In this document: piece after piece, positions 42,606 through 52,157 of the stretch
Position numbering within the stretch: position 1 is the first letter of the stretch
Layout: each line of letters starts with the position of its first letter
From: Granulosicoccus sp.
Lineage (GTDB): Bacteria > Pseudomonadota > Gammaproteobacteria > Granulosicoccales > Granulosicoccaceae
Assembly: GCA_023301795.1 (NCBI GenBank)
Contig: JALZVU010000168.1
Location: forward strand, 1-58,855
Direction: 5' to 3'
Length of the DNA: 58,855 nt
Translations under genes and position numbers: made by a program
Notes under the pieces: generated by a model
What the model was told of the DNA's origin: nothing
What the model saw: only the letters and a program-made list of their open reading frames with translations
The model's database searches: none

Positions 42606-44963
42606 CTACCGATTCTCAAGCCGCCCATAGTCCAAACGACCATACTCAATCGGATTCTCTGCGTACAAGACCTGATGGATATCGTCACTAAACCTCCAGA
42701 AATCTGCATTGGTTCTTCGTACGCCGTAGTTGTCAAGCAAGGTCTCATAGTCTCTTTCGGATTGCAGGGAGACTATCTCATCAACAAATTTGGTTATGTC
42801 CGCACTCTGTACTCGCATGAATACATTGGGATAGTAACCAACAACCCCTTTTGTCACGGTGATGGTATTTTCCTCTGGAAGCAATCGTTGTCCCTCAGCA
42901 AACAAGGAGGTGATATTGGTACGTGCATTATTGCGTGTAATGGACACAAGTTGACTTTCATCAGAGTTGTCATTGATCACTTGCACAACCGAAAGCTCAG
43001 GCAAAAACCGGGTATTTGAGCCATTGAAATCGATGAGTCGCTCCAAATTTTCCACGACTTGTGGATCTTCCAGCTGTTCGAGTGAGCGGGCGTGCGACAA
43101 AACAGGTGACATCCGTTGCTCTATCAATTCATAGAGTTCCTTTTTGTGATCTGATGTTTGATACATCACATCTGATTTGATGACATTATGTGTACTGGCT
43201 AGGTCTACATAGGCAGCACAAGCCCGATTCGTTTCTCGGTACCATTTACTTCTCTGCTCTGCTCTAGTCTGTTCAGGCAATAAAAATAGAAAATTTGATT
43301 CTGCCTCAATTCGCAGGAAATCCATCTGCAATCGCGAAAGAATTTGATGACTAACATTACCGTAAATGTCAAAGCCCGCAACCAGCAGATAGTGAATTCT
43401 CTCAAGGATGGAATACGTAATAACCCACGCGGTTTCCGGCGGCTTGCCGATCAGACCCTTTTCAACGGAAGCGCTGTTAAAGTGTCGAAAAACTGTGAGT
43501 GCTGCGTTGTCATTAACACCATCACCATCCCAAAGCAGATCAAGATTAACCATGTTTTCAGCACTGAAATTCTTGACTATAAATTCCTTTCTTGCCTCTA
43601 ACAGGACGCGCTCTTTTTCCGAATACTTGAACCAGGTTGAAATAGGAACAAAATTATTACTATCTGCATTCGCAAGCTCTAGCTCAGCACTATTGGTGTG
43701 AATAAAATTAGCAATATTGTCACTCTGCTCCAGATCCGGATCGAGAAACAGCACCCAAAATTGATCACGAATTACGTTCAGTGCTATCTGCCCTCTACAC
43801 ACAGGGCCTTTTATGAAATTCATAATCGTAAACTGAGCTTCATCGAGTAAAAACTTATACCGCGACGTTACCGGTATTTCGGCAAAATTAATAAAAGGAT
43901 TGTTCGTCGTTTCGCTGCTGTAACCTGGCAGCTCACTGATTTGATAGTCAGCATCGATAAAAAGCGACTGCCAGAGTTGCTTGCGCTTTGCATTCAACGC
44001 ATACGGCAAATGAGTTTTCATAACGATCGACTCCAGCTCTGGAATCAATCGATAGTAAACTCTCTTGACCTTGGGATCTTCATAAGGACGGCGAGTTGAA
44101 ATGAGCTCGACCGGTTCTCCGGGAGGTGTTTTTGAACGTACAATTTTAAAAAACCTCTCTGCTGATACCTCATCAAAATAGATATGTGCGAGGAATAAGT
44201 GTTCATAAATATAACGACTGGACAATCTTGATTTAAGAGACTCTTGATTGAAAAATTGTTCCCACTCATTAACTTGCTGTTGCAATTCGTCGCTGATACC
44301 TTGTCTTGCGGTGTGTCGCGCACCTTGCGTCAGCCAACTCTTTAAAATTTCTTGCTCAACACTGTCAAGTTGTGGCAACCCATAAGGCATTCCCCATAGC
44401 GGATGTTCTCGTGCGAAGTTCTCAACCTGACCCGCTGCGGAACATGTATGTTCTCGACCCACGTTAAAATTGAAGTCTTCACCAGATAGAATTTTGTCGT
44501 TGGGTAGAGGGTGGCGTTCCTTAAGCTCAAGAAGCTGATGCATGACGCCTGCCTGTTGATTGGCCTCAGGCACATTCTCATGTTCATTTAGTACTGCGAA
44601 AAAACCCTTATCTCGCCAGTCCGCTGTGGTGTGTGCATCTTCAAATAGCCGAGAAAGCCCTGTGGCTTTGAGGCGCTTTTGATTGTAGATATCCTCTGTT
44701 GTCGCTCCTCGGTCGATGCCTTCTATCGCCGTCAGCTTCAATTGGCAAGGCGCATCGTAACAGGCATGACAGCTGATACAGCGTTTTTCCAGAATGGGTT
44801 TAACCTCAGACCAATAGTCGACCTGACCATTCTCCAATGCACTGACAACACGATTATGCGGTTCTGCATCTCCATATTGTTTACTAAAGTCTTTCGTAGC
44901 AACAAACGCACAGCCAGACAGTACCGCTACGCATAAAGCGAATATATAGAGTCTTTTTTTCAT
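42606..44963 (-). CDS. cti: Fatty acid cis/trans isomerase
   Basis: 785 residues, the length usual for Cti. N-terminal signal with lipobox-like LSGC (residue 18), then a c-type haem site CISCH (62-66) inside the typical CISCHACYDAPCQLKL block; later family stretches include HPLWGMPYGLPQL, SRYIYEHLFLAHIYF and GPVCRGQIALNVI. Cti is a periplasmic haem protein that turns cis double bonds of membrane lipids to trans without prior release, a rapid response to solvents, heat or salt. AAAGG lies just before its ATG. Followed by the phospholipase gene after 21 bp. Confidence 0.93.
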   Translation of the reverse strand: MKKRLYIFALCVAVLSGCAFVATKDFSKQYGDAEPHNRVVSALENGQVDYWSEVKPILEKRCISCHACYDAPCQLKLTAIEGIDRGATTEDIYNQKRLKATGLSRLFEDAHTTADWRDKGFFAVLNEHENVPEANQQAGVMHQLLELKERHPLPNDKILSGEDFNFNVGREHTCSAAGQVENFAREHPLWGMPYGLPQLDSVEQEILKSWLTQGARHTARQGISDELQQQVNEWEQFFNQESLKSRLSSRYIYEHLFLAHIYFDEVSAERFFKIVRSKTPPGEPVELISTRRPYEDPKVKRVYYRLIPELESIVMKTHLPYALNAKRKQLWQSLFIDADYQISELPGYSSETTNNPFINFAEIPVTSRYKFLLDEAQFTIMNFIKGPVCRGQIALNVIRDQFWVLFLDPDLEQSDNIANFIHTNSAELELANADSNNFVPISTWFKYSEKERVLLEARKEFIVKNFSAENMVNLDLLWDGDGVNDNAALTVFRHFNSASVEKGLIGKPPETAWVITYSILERIHYLLVAGFDIYGNVSHQILSRLQMDFLRIEAESNFLFLLPEQTRAEQRSKWYRETNRACAAYVDLASTHNVIKSDVMYQTSDHKKELYELIEQRMSPVLSHARSLEQLEDPQVVENLERLIDFNGSNTRFLPELSVVQVINDNSDESQLVSITRNNARTNITSLFAEGQRLLPEENTITVTKGVVGYYPNVFMRVQSADITKFVDEIVSLQSERDYETLLDNYGVRRTNADFWRFSDDIHQVLYAENPIEYGRLDYGRLENR

Positions 44964-45681
44964 GGATAGCCTTTCTTGATCGCGCTTACAAATTTCGACA
45001 CACGATTTAATCTTACCTTAATTTTCAGGCACCCTGTGATCAGCGAAGCATAAGCAAACCGCGGTACGCACCACCTAGTGTGCGACTGCTCGCAGAAGCG
45101 TGGTTTTTAACTAGGCAATCGTTGATGTTCACAACCAACGAGATTTTAGGATAGATCGCGCAGACTGCTGTAAATTGCACACCGTATGGAAACGGCGTTC
45201 TATTACCCATTACCTGCAAACTGTTGGCAGAGCCCGTCAACGGGAAAAGACATCGGTGAAAGGCAACAAATTTCATGCTCCATACGAGCTGACGATCAAT
45301 GATTTATATCGCATTATGTCAAGTTATGACCGAGCTAACCTCAGCATCGAATTTAGAATTGCTAATACTAGCGACTATCGGTTCTTATGGAGAATCACTA
45401 TTAGTTGTGGTTCCACAGTTGTCTGCGTCTATGTGCACAGCTACGGAAATATTTTCTTTAGGTCAATTACTCGAAGATCAACTGAGGTTGAAAATTTCCA
45501 GCCATATTGGATAAATCGACTTTAATGAATTCGTCGCGATCCTTCCGATATAGCTCATGATTCAATCACATGGCATGGCCAATTTCAGGCGGCTTACAAC
45601 CCCTACCTGTGCCGGAGTATCTAATAGCTTGGCGTCCACCTGCCCGGCCTATGCGCGAACACCAGGCCGTAAAATCGACGC
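44964..45681. other. Long intergenic stretch, no confident gene
   Basis: About 720 bp between cti and the terminator of the next gene. One open frame (45175-45525, plus strand, TTG start, 116 residues) shows no family similarity, no ribosome site and uneven composition; I do not call it. The right part (45560-45670) is more GC-rich and could be a remnant of an old insertion, but no motif proves it. Confidence 0.4.
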
Positions 45682-45705
45682 AAAAAAAGCCGCCATTAAG
45701 GCGGC
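45682..45705 (-). terminator. Rho-independent terminator of the beta-helix gene
   Basis: Stem GCCGCC (45689-45694) with GGCGGC (45700-45705), loop ATTAA, and seven A on the left (45682-45688), which become a U-tract in the minus-strand transcript. It lies 22 bp after the stop codon at 45728. Confidence 0.9.
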
Positions 45706-45727
45706 CTAATTCTCTATGACTAGAAAG

Positions 45728-48187
45728 CTACATTTGTTGAACTCTAAGCGACGATATGACGTCATTAAAGTTGATACCACGCAAGTCAGATACAGAGCCT
45801 GTAAAGGTCTCACATCTTCCTCCGAACCCACCATGCTGGCATGCATACACTTCATAGCCAGGTGCAATTTCGATTGCTGAAATCCGATCATTGCCGACGC
45901 TCGAAGCTCTTAACTCTCTGAAAGTAAGATCACCCTCGCCAACGCTAAGGGAACTACCTCGGAAATTGACATGCTGGTACACAGTGACTGGCAACGTCGT
46001 TACCTTACTTACCCGTAGCGACGATATGACATCATTAAAGTTGATACCACGCAAGTTGGATACAGAGCCTGTGAAGGTCTCACATCTTCCTCCAAACCCG
46101 CCGTGCTGGCATGCAAATACCACGTAGCCAGGTGCAATTTCGATCGACGAGATCCGATCATTGCCAACGCTCGACGTTCTTAACGCGCCAAAAGTAACAT
46201 CACCCTCGCCAACACTGAGGGAACTGCCCCCGAAGTTGACGTGCTGGTAGACAGTGACTGGTTGTGAGTCATTCACCAGATCACAAGCATCACCAATATT
46301 ATTATTGTTGGAATCAACTTGATCTTCATTAGTGATCGCAGGACAGTTATCTGAATCGTCGGGAATACCGTCGTTGTCACCATCTGGCTCAGCACAGTCA
46401 GGAATACCATCTCCGTCAGCGTCAGGTGATACGGATGTAGAGTCGAGCGGGTTGGATTCGCACTGTAATTCGTGCACGTCGGATTGCGAGTCGCCATCGT
46501 CATCGAGGTCGGCTCGATTACCAATACTGTCGTCGTCTGTATCGTCTCTTTCTGCCGCATCAAATGGAAAAGCATCTACGCCATTGTTAGCACCGTCGTC
46601 GTCAATATCAACATCACATATATCACCAAAGGGATCGCGATCGAGGTTGTCTTGATTTGCGTTTGCAGCTATGGGGCAATTGTCAACACTGTCATTCACT
46701 CCATCTTGATCAGAGTCGTCACAGGCATCACCGACACCATCACCAGGGCTAACGACATTCGATTGATTTGGATTAGGGGTTGCAGGGCAGTTATCTATAT
46801 CGTCCAGAATGCCGTCTTCGTCCATGTCGAATTCAATTATTTCGAACTCAAAAGAACCAATCTCACAATTGTCTATAACAATAACACCGCGTTGGTCAGC
46901 TGCCGCTGTGCAACCAAACTCGCCCGGCGCACCACCGGCGTCAATTGCTATGCTTCCAGGTTGAAGTGCAATAGTTGGCGTGGGACCACCGTTATCCTGT
47001 GGTGTACCGAATGTAAATAAATTCGCACCGTCTTCGATAATTGTGGCAGCGCCACACGTACCGTCATCGCTAATGTTGTTCTGCTGGAGGGCAAATAAAT
47101 TTTCGCTATTGGTTCCTGTTGCAGTACCCAGCTCGGCGCAATTCCGATTGCCGCCAGTAGTGCTGTTGCCAATGATCAAGTTAGCAGCAAGTGCCAATCT
47201 TGTTATTCGGCTTTCGATAAAAATGGCATCTCCGCCGTTACCACCAGTATTCCCAACCAGCGTATTGCGTGTCAGAAACGAGCCAGCAGCGCTGTCGTTC
47301 AGTGGCTGGAAAAACAAGGCACCACCACCAGTATCGGCGTTGTTGCTATAGAAAGTGGACAACGCGACTTCGATTTTCGATCGTGTCCAAATAGCTCCAC
47401 CAAGAGACTCTGCATCATTATTGGAAAAAGTAGACTCGGCTATGACAGTGGTACCCGTCTGGTTAATTGGAGCAATCGCACCTCCGCGGCTTGCTGAGTT
47501 TCCATTGAAAACCGATCGTAGGACTGAAATTTCCGAACCGTTGGTGGTAGCGATAGCGCCACCCGACGTCTCTGCACGAACTGAGTTCTCGGTACCGCCA
47601 TTCATAGCTATGGCTTGATTATTTTCAAAACTAGTAGATTCAATAAACAGTGAGGAGTCAGAAACTAAAATAGCACCACCAGCACCACTACCTACAATGA
47701 CGTTGTCGTTAAATGCACTATCAGAAACTTGCACTGGAATACCTGCGGAATAGACCGCAGCGCCGCCAGCTTCATCAACCGCCCCATCGACAGTGTCATA
47801 CCAACCGTCTTTGAAAGTCATTCGAGACAAAGTGAGACGTGAGATACCAAGAGGATCGCTATCAGTGATTTCCAGCAGTCTAAATGGCGTGATATCAGCA
47901 GCTGGTTGGATTGTTCCGTTTTCGATGGTGAGCAGATAACTGCCTTCGTTTGTAATCTTGATTGTGTTTGTCAGCTCAATTACGCCACCTTCAAGATCGA
48001 TAACATCATTTTCTTGATTAGTTGCACTGATCTCTAGTGCATCTAATAAATCTTGCTCACCGCTAACACGAAATGTCTCTGCCGAGGCGACGCCAATACC
48101 AGCAACGCAACTGACTAACAGTGCTGAAAAAAATCGGCCTGCTAATTTTGCCCTGACACGTGCCCTAGTTGCGACGAGATCCTGCAT
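45728..48187 (-). CDS. Secreted beta-helix protein with thrombospondin-3 repeats and two beta/gamma-crystallin domains
   Basis: About 819 residues from ATG 48187 (GGATGG lies 9 bases upstream; the longer frame from 48247 would bury the signal peptide). Signal peptide ends near VASA/ETF. Then a right-handed beta-helix of about 370 residues, many repeats carrying GGAI and NNxA turns, as in pectate-lyase-like and adhesin folds. Next a run of thrombospondin type 3 Ca-binding repeats (DxDxDGxxDxxDNCP, about 450-640), and two beta/gamma-crystallin domains (VTVYQHVNF start) that usually bind Ca. No cell-anchor tail is seen. Calcium-stabilised adhesion or matrix role is inferred. Confidence 0.8.
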   Translation of the reverse strand: MQDLVATRARVRAKLAGRFFSALLVSCVAGIGVASAETFRVSGEQDLLDALEISATNQENDVIDLEGGVIELTNTIKITNEGSYLLTIENGTIQPAADITPFRLLEITDSDPLGISRLTLSRMTFKDGWYDTVDGAVDEAGGAAVYSAGIPVQVSDSAFNDNVIVGSGAGGAILVSDSSLFIESTSFENNQAIAMNGGTENSVRAETSGGAIATTNGSEISVLRSVFNGNSASRGGAIAPINQTGTTVIAESTFSNNDAESLGGAIWTRSKIEVALSTFYSNNADTGGGALFFQPLNDSAAGSFLTRNTLVGNTGGNGGDAIFIESRITRLALAANLIIGNSTTGGNRNCAELGTATGTNSENLFALQQNNISDDGTCGAATIIEDGANLFTFGTPQDNGGPTPTIALQPGSIAIDAGGAPGEFGCTAAADQRGVIVIDNCEIGSFEFEIIEFDMDEDGILDDIDNCPATPNPNQSNVVSPGDGVGDACDDSDQDGVNDSVDNCPIAANANQDNLDRDPFGDICDVDIDDDGANNGVDAFPFDAAERDDTDDDSIGNRADLDDDGDSQSDVHELQCESNPLDSTSVSPDADGDGIPDCAEPDGDNDGIPDDSDNCPAITNEDQVDSNNNNIGDACDLVNDSQPVTVYQHVNFGGSSLSVGEGDVTFGALRTSSVGNDRISSIEIAPGYVVFACQHGGFGGRCETFTGSVSNLRGINFNDVISSLRVSKVTTLPVTVYQHVNFRGSSLSVGEGDLTFRELRASSVGNDRISAIEIAPGYEVYACQHGGFGGRCETFTGSVSDLRGINFNDVISSLRVQQM
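45748..46261. repeat. Tandem duplication of a 244-bp crystallin-encoding unit
   Basis: Units at 45748-45991 and 46018-46261, offset by 270 bp (90 codons), are about 85-90% identical by eye across their length, with changes mostly at third positions. They encode the two crystallin domains and show a fairly recent internal duplication. Confidence 0.75.
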
Positions 48188-48522
48188 TGAACTGCCATCC
48201 ATAGAATTGAAAAAAATTAGTACACTGAGTGCTGTAGATAGAGACATTAAGTCTCATGGCACAACCGCTTAAAGTGTACGGTAGTTCTGATAGACAGACA
48301 GTACTTTTGCCTAAGTCTTAGGCAATAAGTTTGCAGGATATATATTGCCGAGCTTCATCTGGACTACCGCGGCTACGCTGCTAACAACACATAATTCTAC
48401 TTTTAGGCTTTCCTCGATTTTGCGCTCTAGCTCACAAAAAACAGTAACTCTCAAGCCCTGTAAGTCGGCAATGGCAACCTATCGTGCTGGTGCTTGCAAA
48501 GCGATTTATCCAAGATGTTTTT
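48188..48522. promoter_or_regulatory. Upstream region of the beta-helix gene with a perfect 19-bp palindrome
   Basis: This 335-bp gap follows the GntR gene. It holds TTGCCTAAGTCTTAGGCAA at 48307-48325, a perfect palindrome about a central T. At 120 bp upstream of the beta-helix gene start it may be an operator for that gene, possibly bound by the GntR regulator next door. As a terminator it would lack a U-tract. Confidence 0.4.
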
Positions 48523-49290
48523 CTAGTGTGTAACTTCATCCATTGAATAGGCTTCACCTAGTATTTCTGCATTATCAAAGTATTCGGGGTATAGCTCTAG
48601 TATCTGAGGCAGCGTACCGAGGATATCGCGTAAGTGAGTTCTCATAGCCGATTGCGCCTGTGCAGGATTTTTCCCGTCGATACAATCTACAATATGTTGA
48701 TGCTGGTCTATCAGAGCATGCATCGGGTACTCATCTACCGCTATGAACCTTACCCGGTCGGTCTTTGATCGGGCAAGCTCCAGAAATTCCCAAACTCGCT
48801 GCATGCCGGCTGCTTCTGACAACGTATTGTGGAACTTGATATCCAGCGCAACAAACTCTTCAACAGAATCACTGGGACAGTAGCGCTGCTCCTGAAGTTG
48901 AGAGCGCAGCTCTGAAGTCAAAGAAGTATCCGCGCTTGCAGCAACCATTCTTACAATGTCAACCTCCACGGATTCCCGGACAAACCTGCCGTTCAATAAC
49001 GATGTAAGATCAATGCGCTTAACAAACGTGCCGCGATGTGGCAATATTTCTACAAAGCCTTCGCTATCCAGTGGAATTAAGGCTTCACGGATAAGTTGCC
49101 GGCTGACATTGAACTTTTTCGCAAGCCTCGTCTCCGAGATGCTTTCACCGGGATTGAGATCGTCACAAATTATCTGATGGCGAATAATATTTCGAATCTG
49201 TGGAACTACAGCCTGATTCTGATCAAGCTTCGATTGGTCAGAGTTGTTCAGTGTGCTGTACCGGTGAAATTTTAGGGTGAAAAATAGCAT
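48523..49290 (-). CDS. GntR-family regulator, FadR/FCD subfamily
   Basis: About 255 residues. Winged HTH of GntR type (QIRNIIRHQIICDDLNPGESIS, then FNVSRQLIREALIPLDSEGFVEI) and a C-terminal FCD helical ligand domain whose likely metal ligands are present: Asp and His in ALDIKFHNTL, His in HQHIVDCI, His in RTHLRDIL. FCD regulators sense small organic acids. The start is uncertain: the longest frame begins with TTG at 49335; I take the ATG at 49290, although neither has a strong ribosome site. No catabolic gene is adjacent; the beta-helix gene lies downstream on the same strand. Confidence 0.8.
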   Translation of the reverse strand: MLFFTLKFHRYSTLNNSDQSKLDQNQAVVPQIRNIIRHQIICDDLNPGESISETRLAKKFNVSRQLIREALIPLDSEGFVEILPHRGTFVKRIDLTSLLNGRFVRESVEVDIVRMVAASADTSLTSELRSQLQEQRYCPSDSVEEFVALDIKFHNTLSEAAGMQRVWEFLELARSKTDRVRFIAVDEYPMHALIDQHQHIVDCIDGKNPAQAQSAMRTHLRDILGTLPQILELYPEYFDNAEILGEAYSMDEVTH

Positions 49291-49641
49291 ACTTGCGTGC
49301 AGATATACAAGGTAAGCATCCCTTACCTCTCTCAACGACCAATACCGCTGAAGTTGCTACGGATTTATGACATGGATACCTAGCAGACACGGTTCAACGC
49401 ACGCGCAGCCGATAATTTGGCGTCAGGTATTGCTCTACGGAGCACTCTGAACCTGAACCAGCGGGCGTAACAAGGCCTCAAACTACAGAACGGTGGCACT
49501 AAGGATCGCTTAGCGATACTGTTTTCGCCCCTTACCAGAATACGAATAGTCAATTTAACCCGAACTCAGCATGACTAGGGCATGCGTGAAAATCAGGAAA
49601 ATTCATCAATTAGCGAGTCAACAATCTCAGATGGAAAGAAT
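49291..49641. other. Intergenic stretch, nothing assigned
   Basis: About 350 bp between the end of the FIST operon and the GntR gene. ATCGCTTAGCGAT near 49504 is a short palindrome. No terminator with a U-tract and no credible gene. Confidence 0.35.
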
Positions 49642-50229
49642 TTAAATCATCTTACTGTCGAAAGATCTTCGTGCTTCAGCCATGCGCTGATTAATGGAAG
49701 TAGCGCAGTTGATGCAGGTATGAAAACTACATCGCATCTCTTTTCCATTAGCTGGCCATAATTGTAATTCTACCAACTGCTGAAACTCAAACCACCGTTC
49801 ATCGTGCTCTAACCGATTACAGATACTGCACATTGTAAAGTCAGACTCGTCGGTGACATATTTTCTAATCAATCGACTGTCAGCGGGCCTTGGCTCATAA
49901 CCTAGCATCTTATTTAGAAATCCCACACGCGTTGAGGATGTTCTGGAGACCACTGCTCTAAGAAATACACAGTGAGTTTCAGTGTCGCAACGGTATGGAT
50001 AACTAATTGTCTCTGACGTTAACCGCACATGCTCAATTAGCGACTGGTGTAAATCAGCTGTACTAGCGTCGGAAAATATTTCTCTAAAACTAATTCGACG
50101 TTTTGGCTCAACCTGATCTGGATAAATATGTTGTTTACCGGCGATGTTCACGTTACAAACAAAGTCAAATTCATCAATCTCGAACGATTGCACCTCTTCA
50201 ATGCCAATTTGTCTATCTGTCTGATTCAC
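49642..50229 (-). CDS. Stand-alone PAS-like/CxxC-CxxC sensory domain protein
   Basis: 195 residues, cytosolic. The first about 120 residues are PAS-like in pattern, with SYPYRCDTETHCVFLRAVV matching the PYRCDSPxxRRxM segment seen in a group of bacterial PAS-like domains. A C-terminal module has two cysteine pairs: MCSICNRLEHDERWFEFQQL and, 35 residues on, CINCATSINQ. In relatives the order is CSWCK...W...CPxC, suggesting a zinc or other metal site. It is the third gene of an operon with a FIST sensor and a GGDEF-EAL enzyme (21 bp gap), so it may tune that pathway. Precise function unknown. Confidence 0.55.
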   Translation of the reverse strand: MNQTDRQIGIEEVQSFEIDEFDFVCNVNIAGKQHIYPDQVEPKRRISFREIFSDASTADLHQSLIEHVRLTSETISYPYRCDTETHCVFLRAVVSRTSSTRVGFLNKMLGYEPRPADSRLIRKYVTDESDFTMCSICNRLEHDERWFEFQQLVELQLWPANGKEMRCSFHTCINCATSINQRMAEARRSFDSKMI

Positions 50230-50250
50230 TATCAGTATTTCCTTTGAATC

Positions 50251-52152
50251 TTACCCCGCTTTACGGCGGCTATCAGTACGCGTCTGCGAGTAGTTTACTT
50301 CCTCACACCAGTCAAGAAATTCGGTCAACCTTAAAGGTCGTGAAAACAAATACCCCTGAATGTAGTCACACGATATATTCTGAAGAGCTGTGAATTGAAA
50401 CTCAGTCTCAACACCTTCAGCGACTACTTGCAAGTCTAGGCTGTGGGCAAAATTAACAATACCTTTGATCAATTTTATCTGTTTTTCAGCGCCCCCTAAT
50501 TCATCAATAAACGTTTTGTCAATTTTTAGAGTAGTTCCGGGGAATTTTTGTAAGTTAAGAAATGAAGATTGACCAGTACCAAAGTCATCAAACGAAAACC
50601 CAAACCCCTTGCTCTGTAGTTTTAGGATATTGCCAGAGACAGTTTCATCAATTTCGGACGCAACTATACGCTCACTTAACTCAAGTTCTATCTGATTGGG
50701 ATCTATGCCTGTTTCAGCCACAATCGAGGACAACTGTTCAGGCAGCTTGGGATCCAACAGTTGAACATCGCTTATATTGATAGCAACAATTCGGCCAGAA
50801 TCTGCACTTATCCAACCATGAAGATCCGACAACGCTTTCATGAACACCCACAGTCCAAGCTCACGTATACAGCCTGTATCCTCAGATATTGGAATAAATT
50901 CATCAGGAGAGTACAGCGATACACCATCAACCTCCCACCGCACTAACACCTCTACCTTGCAGCAACTCAATGATTGAGAACAAACAATTGGCTGGTAAGC
51001 CAATCTGAATTCCTGGTTATTCAGCGCAATTTTCAATCTCTTCTCAATTTCCGTTACGCGATTCAGAGCATTTTTCATATTAGGGCTAAATACGCTGAAG
51101 CAATTACGGCCTTCGTTCTTCGCATCGTATAACGCAATATCAGCATTCTGCATAATGGCCTGCGCAGAGCCTACATCTTGAGCTTCAGCTGCAACCCCAA
51201 TACTGACTGTTGGCTCTATGCGGTTTCTACACAAGAAAAGAGGCTGCAACAGTCTGGACTTAATTTTGTCGCATTGCGCACTCAGCGCTCCAGCATCTTT
51301 TTCACCTCTGAGAATAACTGCGAATTCATCACCGCCCATTCGAGCAATCGTATCGTTATCGCCAAGAACACCAGTCATTCGAAATGATATTTCGCTCAAC
51401 AATACATCACCAACATCATGACCGTATGTGTCATTAATGTGCTTGAAATTGTCCAAATCCAAAAATAGAACTGAAAATTTATTGTCCTTTTTCTGTAGCT
51501 CTTGATCGAGCCTTATATCAAACAGTGTTCGATTAGGGAGCCCAGTCAGCATGTCGTAGTATGCGTAGTAATCAAGCTTACTGACTAACATGTTTAGTTG
51601 TTCTATCTCACCAGCACGCACCACGGCCTGTGTTGCCAAGGGTGTGAATGTTGTCAACAAGCTAAGGTCTTTTTTGCGTAGTTTCTCAGTGTCTGTTCCA
51701 GCACAGATAATCAGCGTTTGTTGCCCGAGTCCCGGCAAAGAAACTAATATAGCTGAGCTTAACGAATTACCCTTCGATGTTTCAGACACAGGCCATTCCA
51801 TGACACGCGACAGGTCAGTCAGCACTGTAGAGCAACCATCCAAACACCGTTGAAATATGCCTACAATGGGTACTCTTGAAAATTTTAGCCTGTTATCAGT
51901 GCAAACGACTGTAGAAAGATTACCCTTTGATGTTTCAATCAATATTGCAGCGCATTCAAACGGAATCACTTTTTGCAGGGTACCTAAAATTTTACTGTAG
52001 ATATCCGAGACACTACTGCTTTCGTTCAGTATGCGAAGCCCTTTGATCAAGGTTTCAGATTGCTTGAGAGCCGTCTGTTCTTTTTCTCTCAAACGCTGTA
52101 TGTTGAGAAGAGATTCTCTAAGAGCCTCCTCATTCGAATCGCCAATGCTCAT
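50251..52152 (-). CDS. GAF-GGDEF-EAL cyclic-di-GMP enzyme
   Basis: 633 residues, soluble. A short coiled coil (about 10-45) precedes a GAF-like domain (about 50-190), then GGDEF (DMLTGLPNRTLFDIRL, LFLDLDNFKHIND, ARMGGDEFAVIL) and EAL (EVLVRWEVDG, NISDVQLLD, ELELSERIV, FDDFGTGQSSF, LKIDKTFID, VVAEGVETE). Both active sites look intact, so it could make and break c-di-GMP; the RxxD inhibition site is missing its Arg. The start lies 5 bp after the FIST gene's stop codon, so a FIST-bound signal probably controls it. It is the middle gene of a three-gene operon. Confidence 0.92.
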   Translation of the reverse strand: MSIGDSNEEALRESLLNIQRLREKEQTALKQSETLIKGLRILNESSSVSDIYSKILGTLQKVIPFECAAILIETSKGNLSTVVCTDNRLKFSRVPIVGIFQRCLDGCSTVLTDLSRVMEWPVSETSKGNSLSSAILVSLPGLGQQTLIICAGTDTEKLRKKDLSLLTTFTPLATQAVVRAGEIEQLNMLVSKLDYYAYYDMLTGLPNRTLFDIRLDQELQKKDNKFSVLFLDLDNFKHINDTYGHDVGDVLLSEISFRMTGVLGDNDTIARMGGDEFAVILRGEKDAGALSAQCDKIKSRLLQPLFLCRNRIEPTVSIGVAAEAQDVGSAQAIMQNADIALYDAKNEGRNCFSVFSPNMKNALNRVTEIEKRLKIALNNQEFRLAYQPIVCSQSLSCCKVEVLVRWEVDGVSLYSPDEFIPISEDTGCIRELGLWVFMKALSDLHGWISADSGRIVAINISDVQLLDPKLPEQLSSIVAETGIDPNQIELELSERIVASEIDETVSGNILKLQSKGFGFSFDDFGTGQSSFLNLQKFPGTTLKIDKTFIDELGGAEKQIKLIKGIVNFAHSLDLQVVAEGVETEFQFTALQNISCDYIQGYLFSRPLRLTEFLDWCEEVNYSQTRTDSRRKAG

Positions 52153-52157
52153 GGCTA

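Noticed and set aside
45175-45525. 116-codon open frame on the plus strand in a 764-bp gap
   Set aside because: TTG start with no ribosome site, no signal peptide or family likeness, and uneven composition; left as intergenic.
45748-46261. Possible recombination or assembly duplication
   Set aside because: The units differ at many third positions and keep one frame, and encode two proper domains, so this is a real domain duplication.
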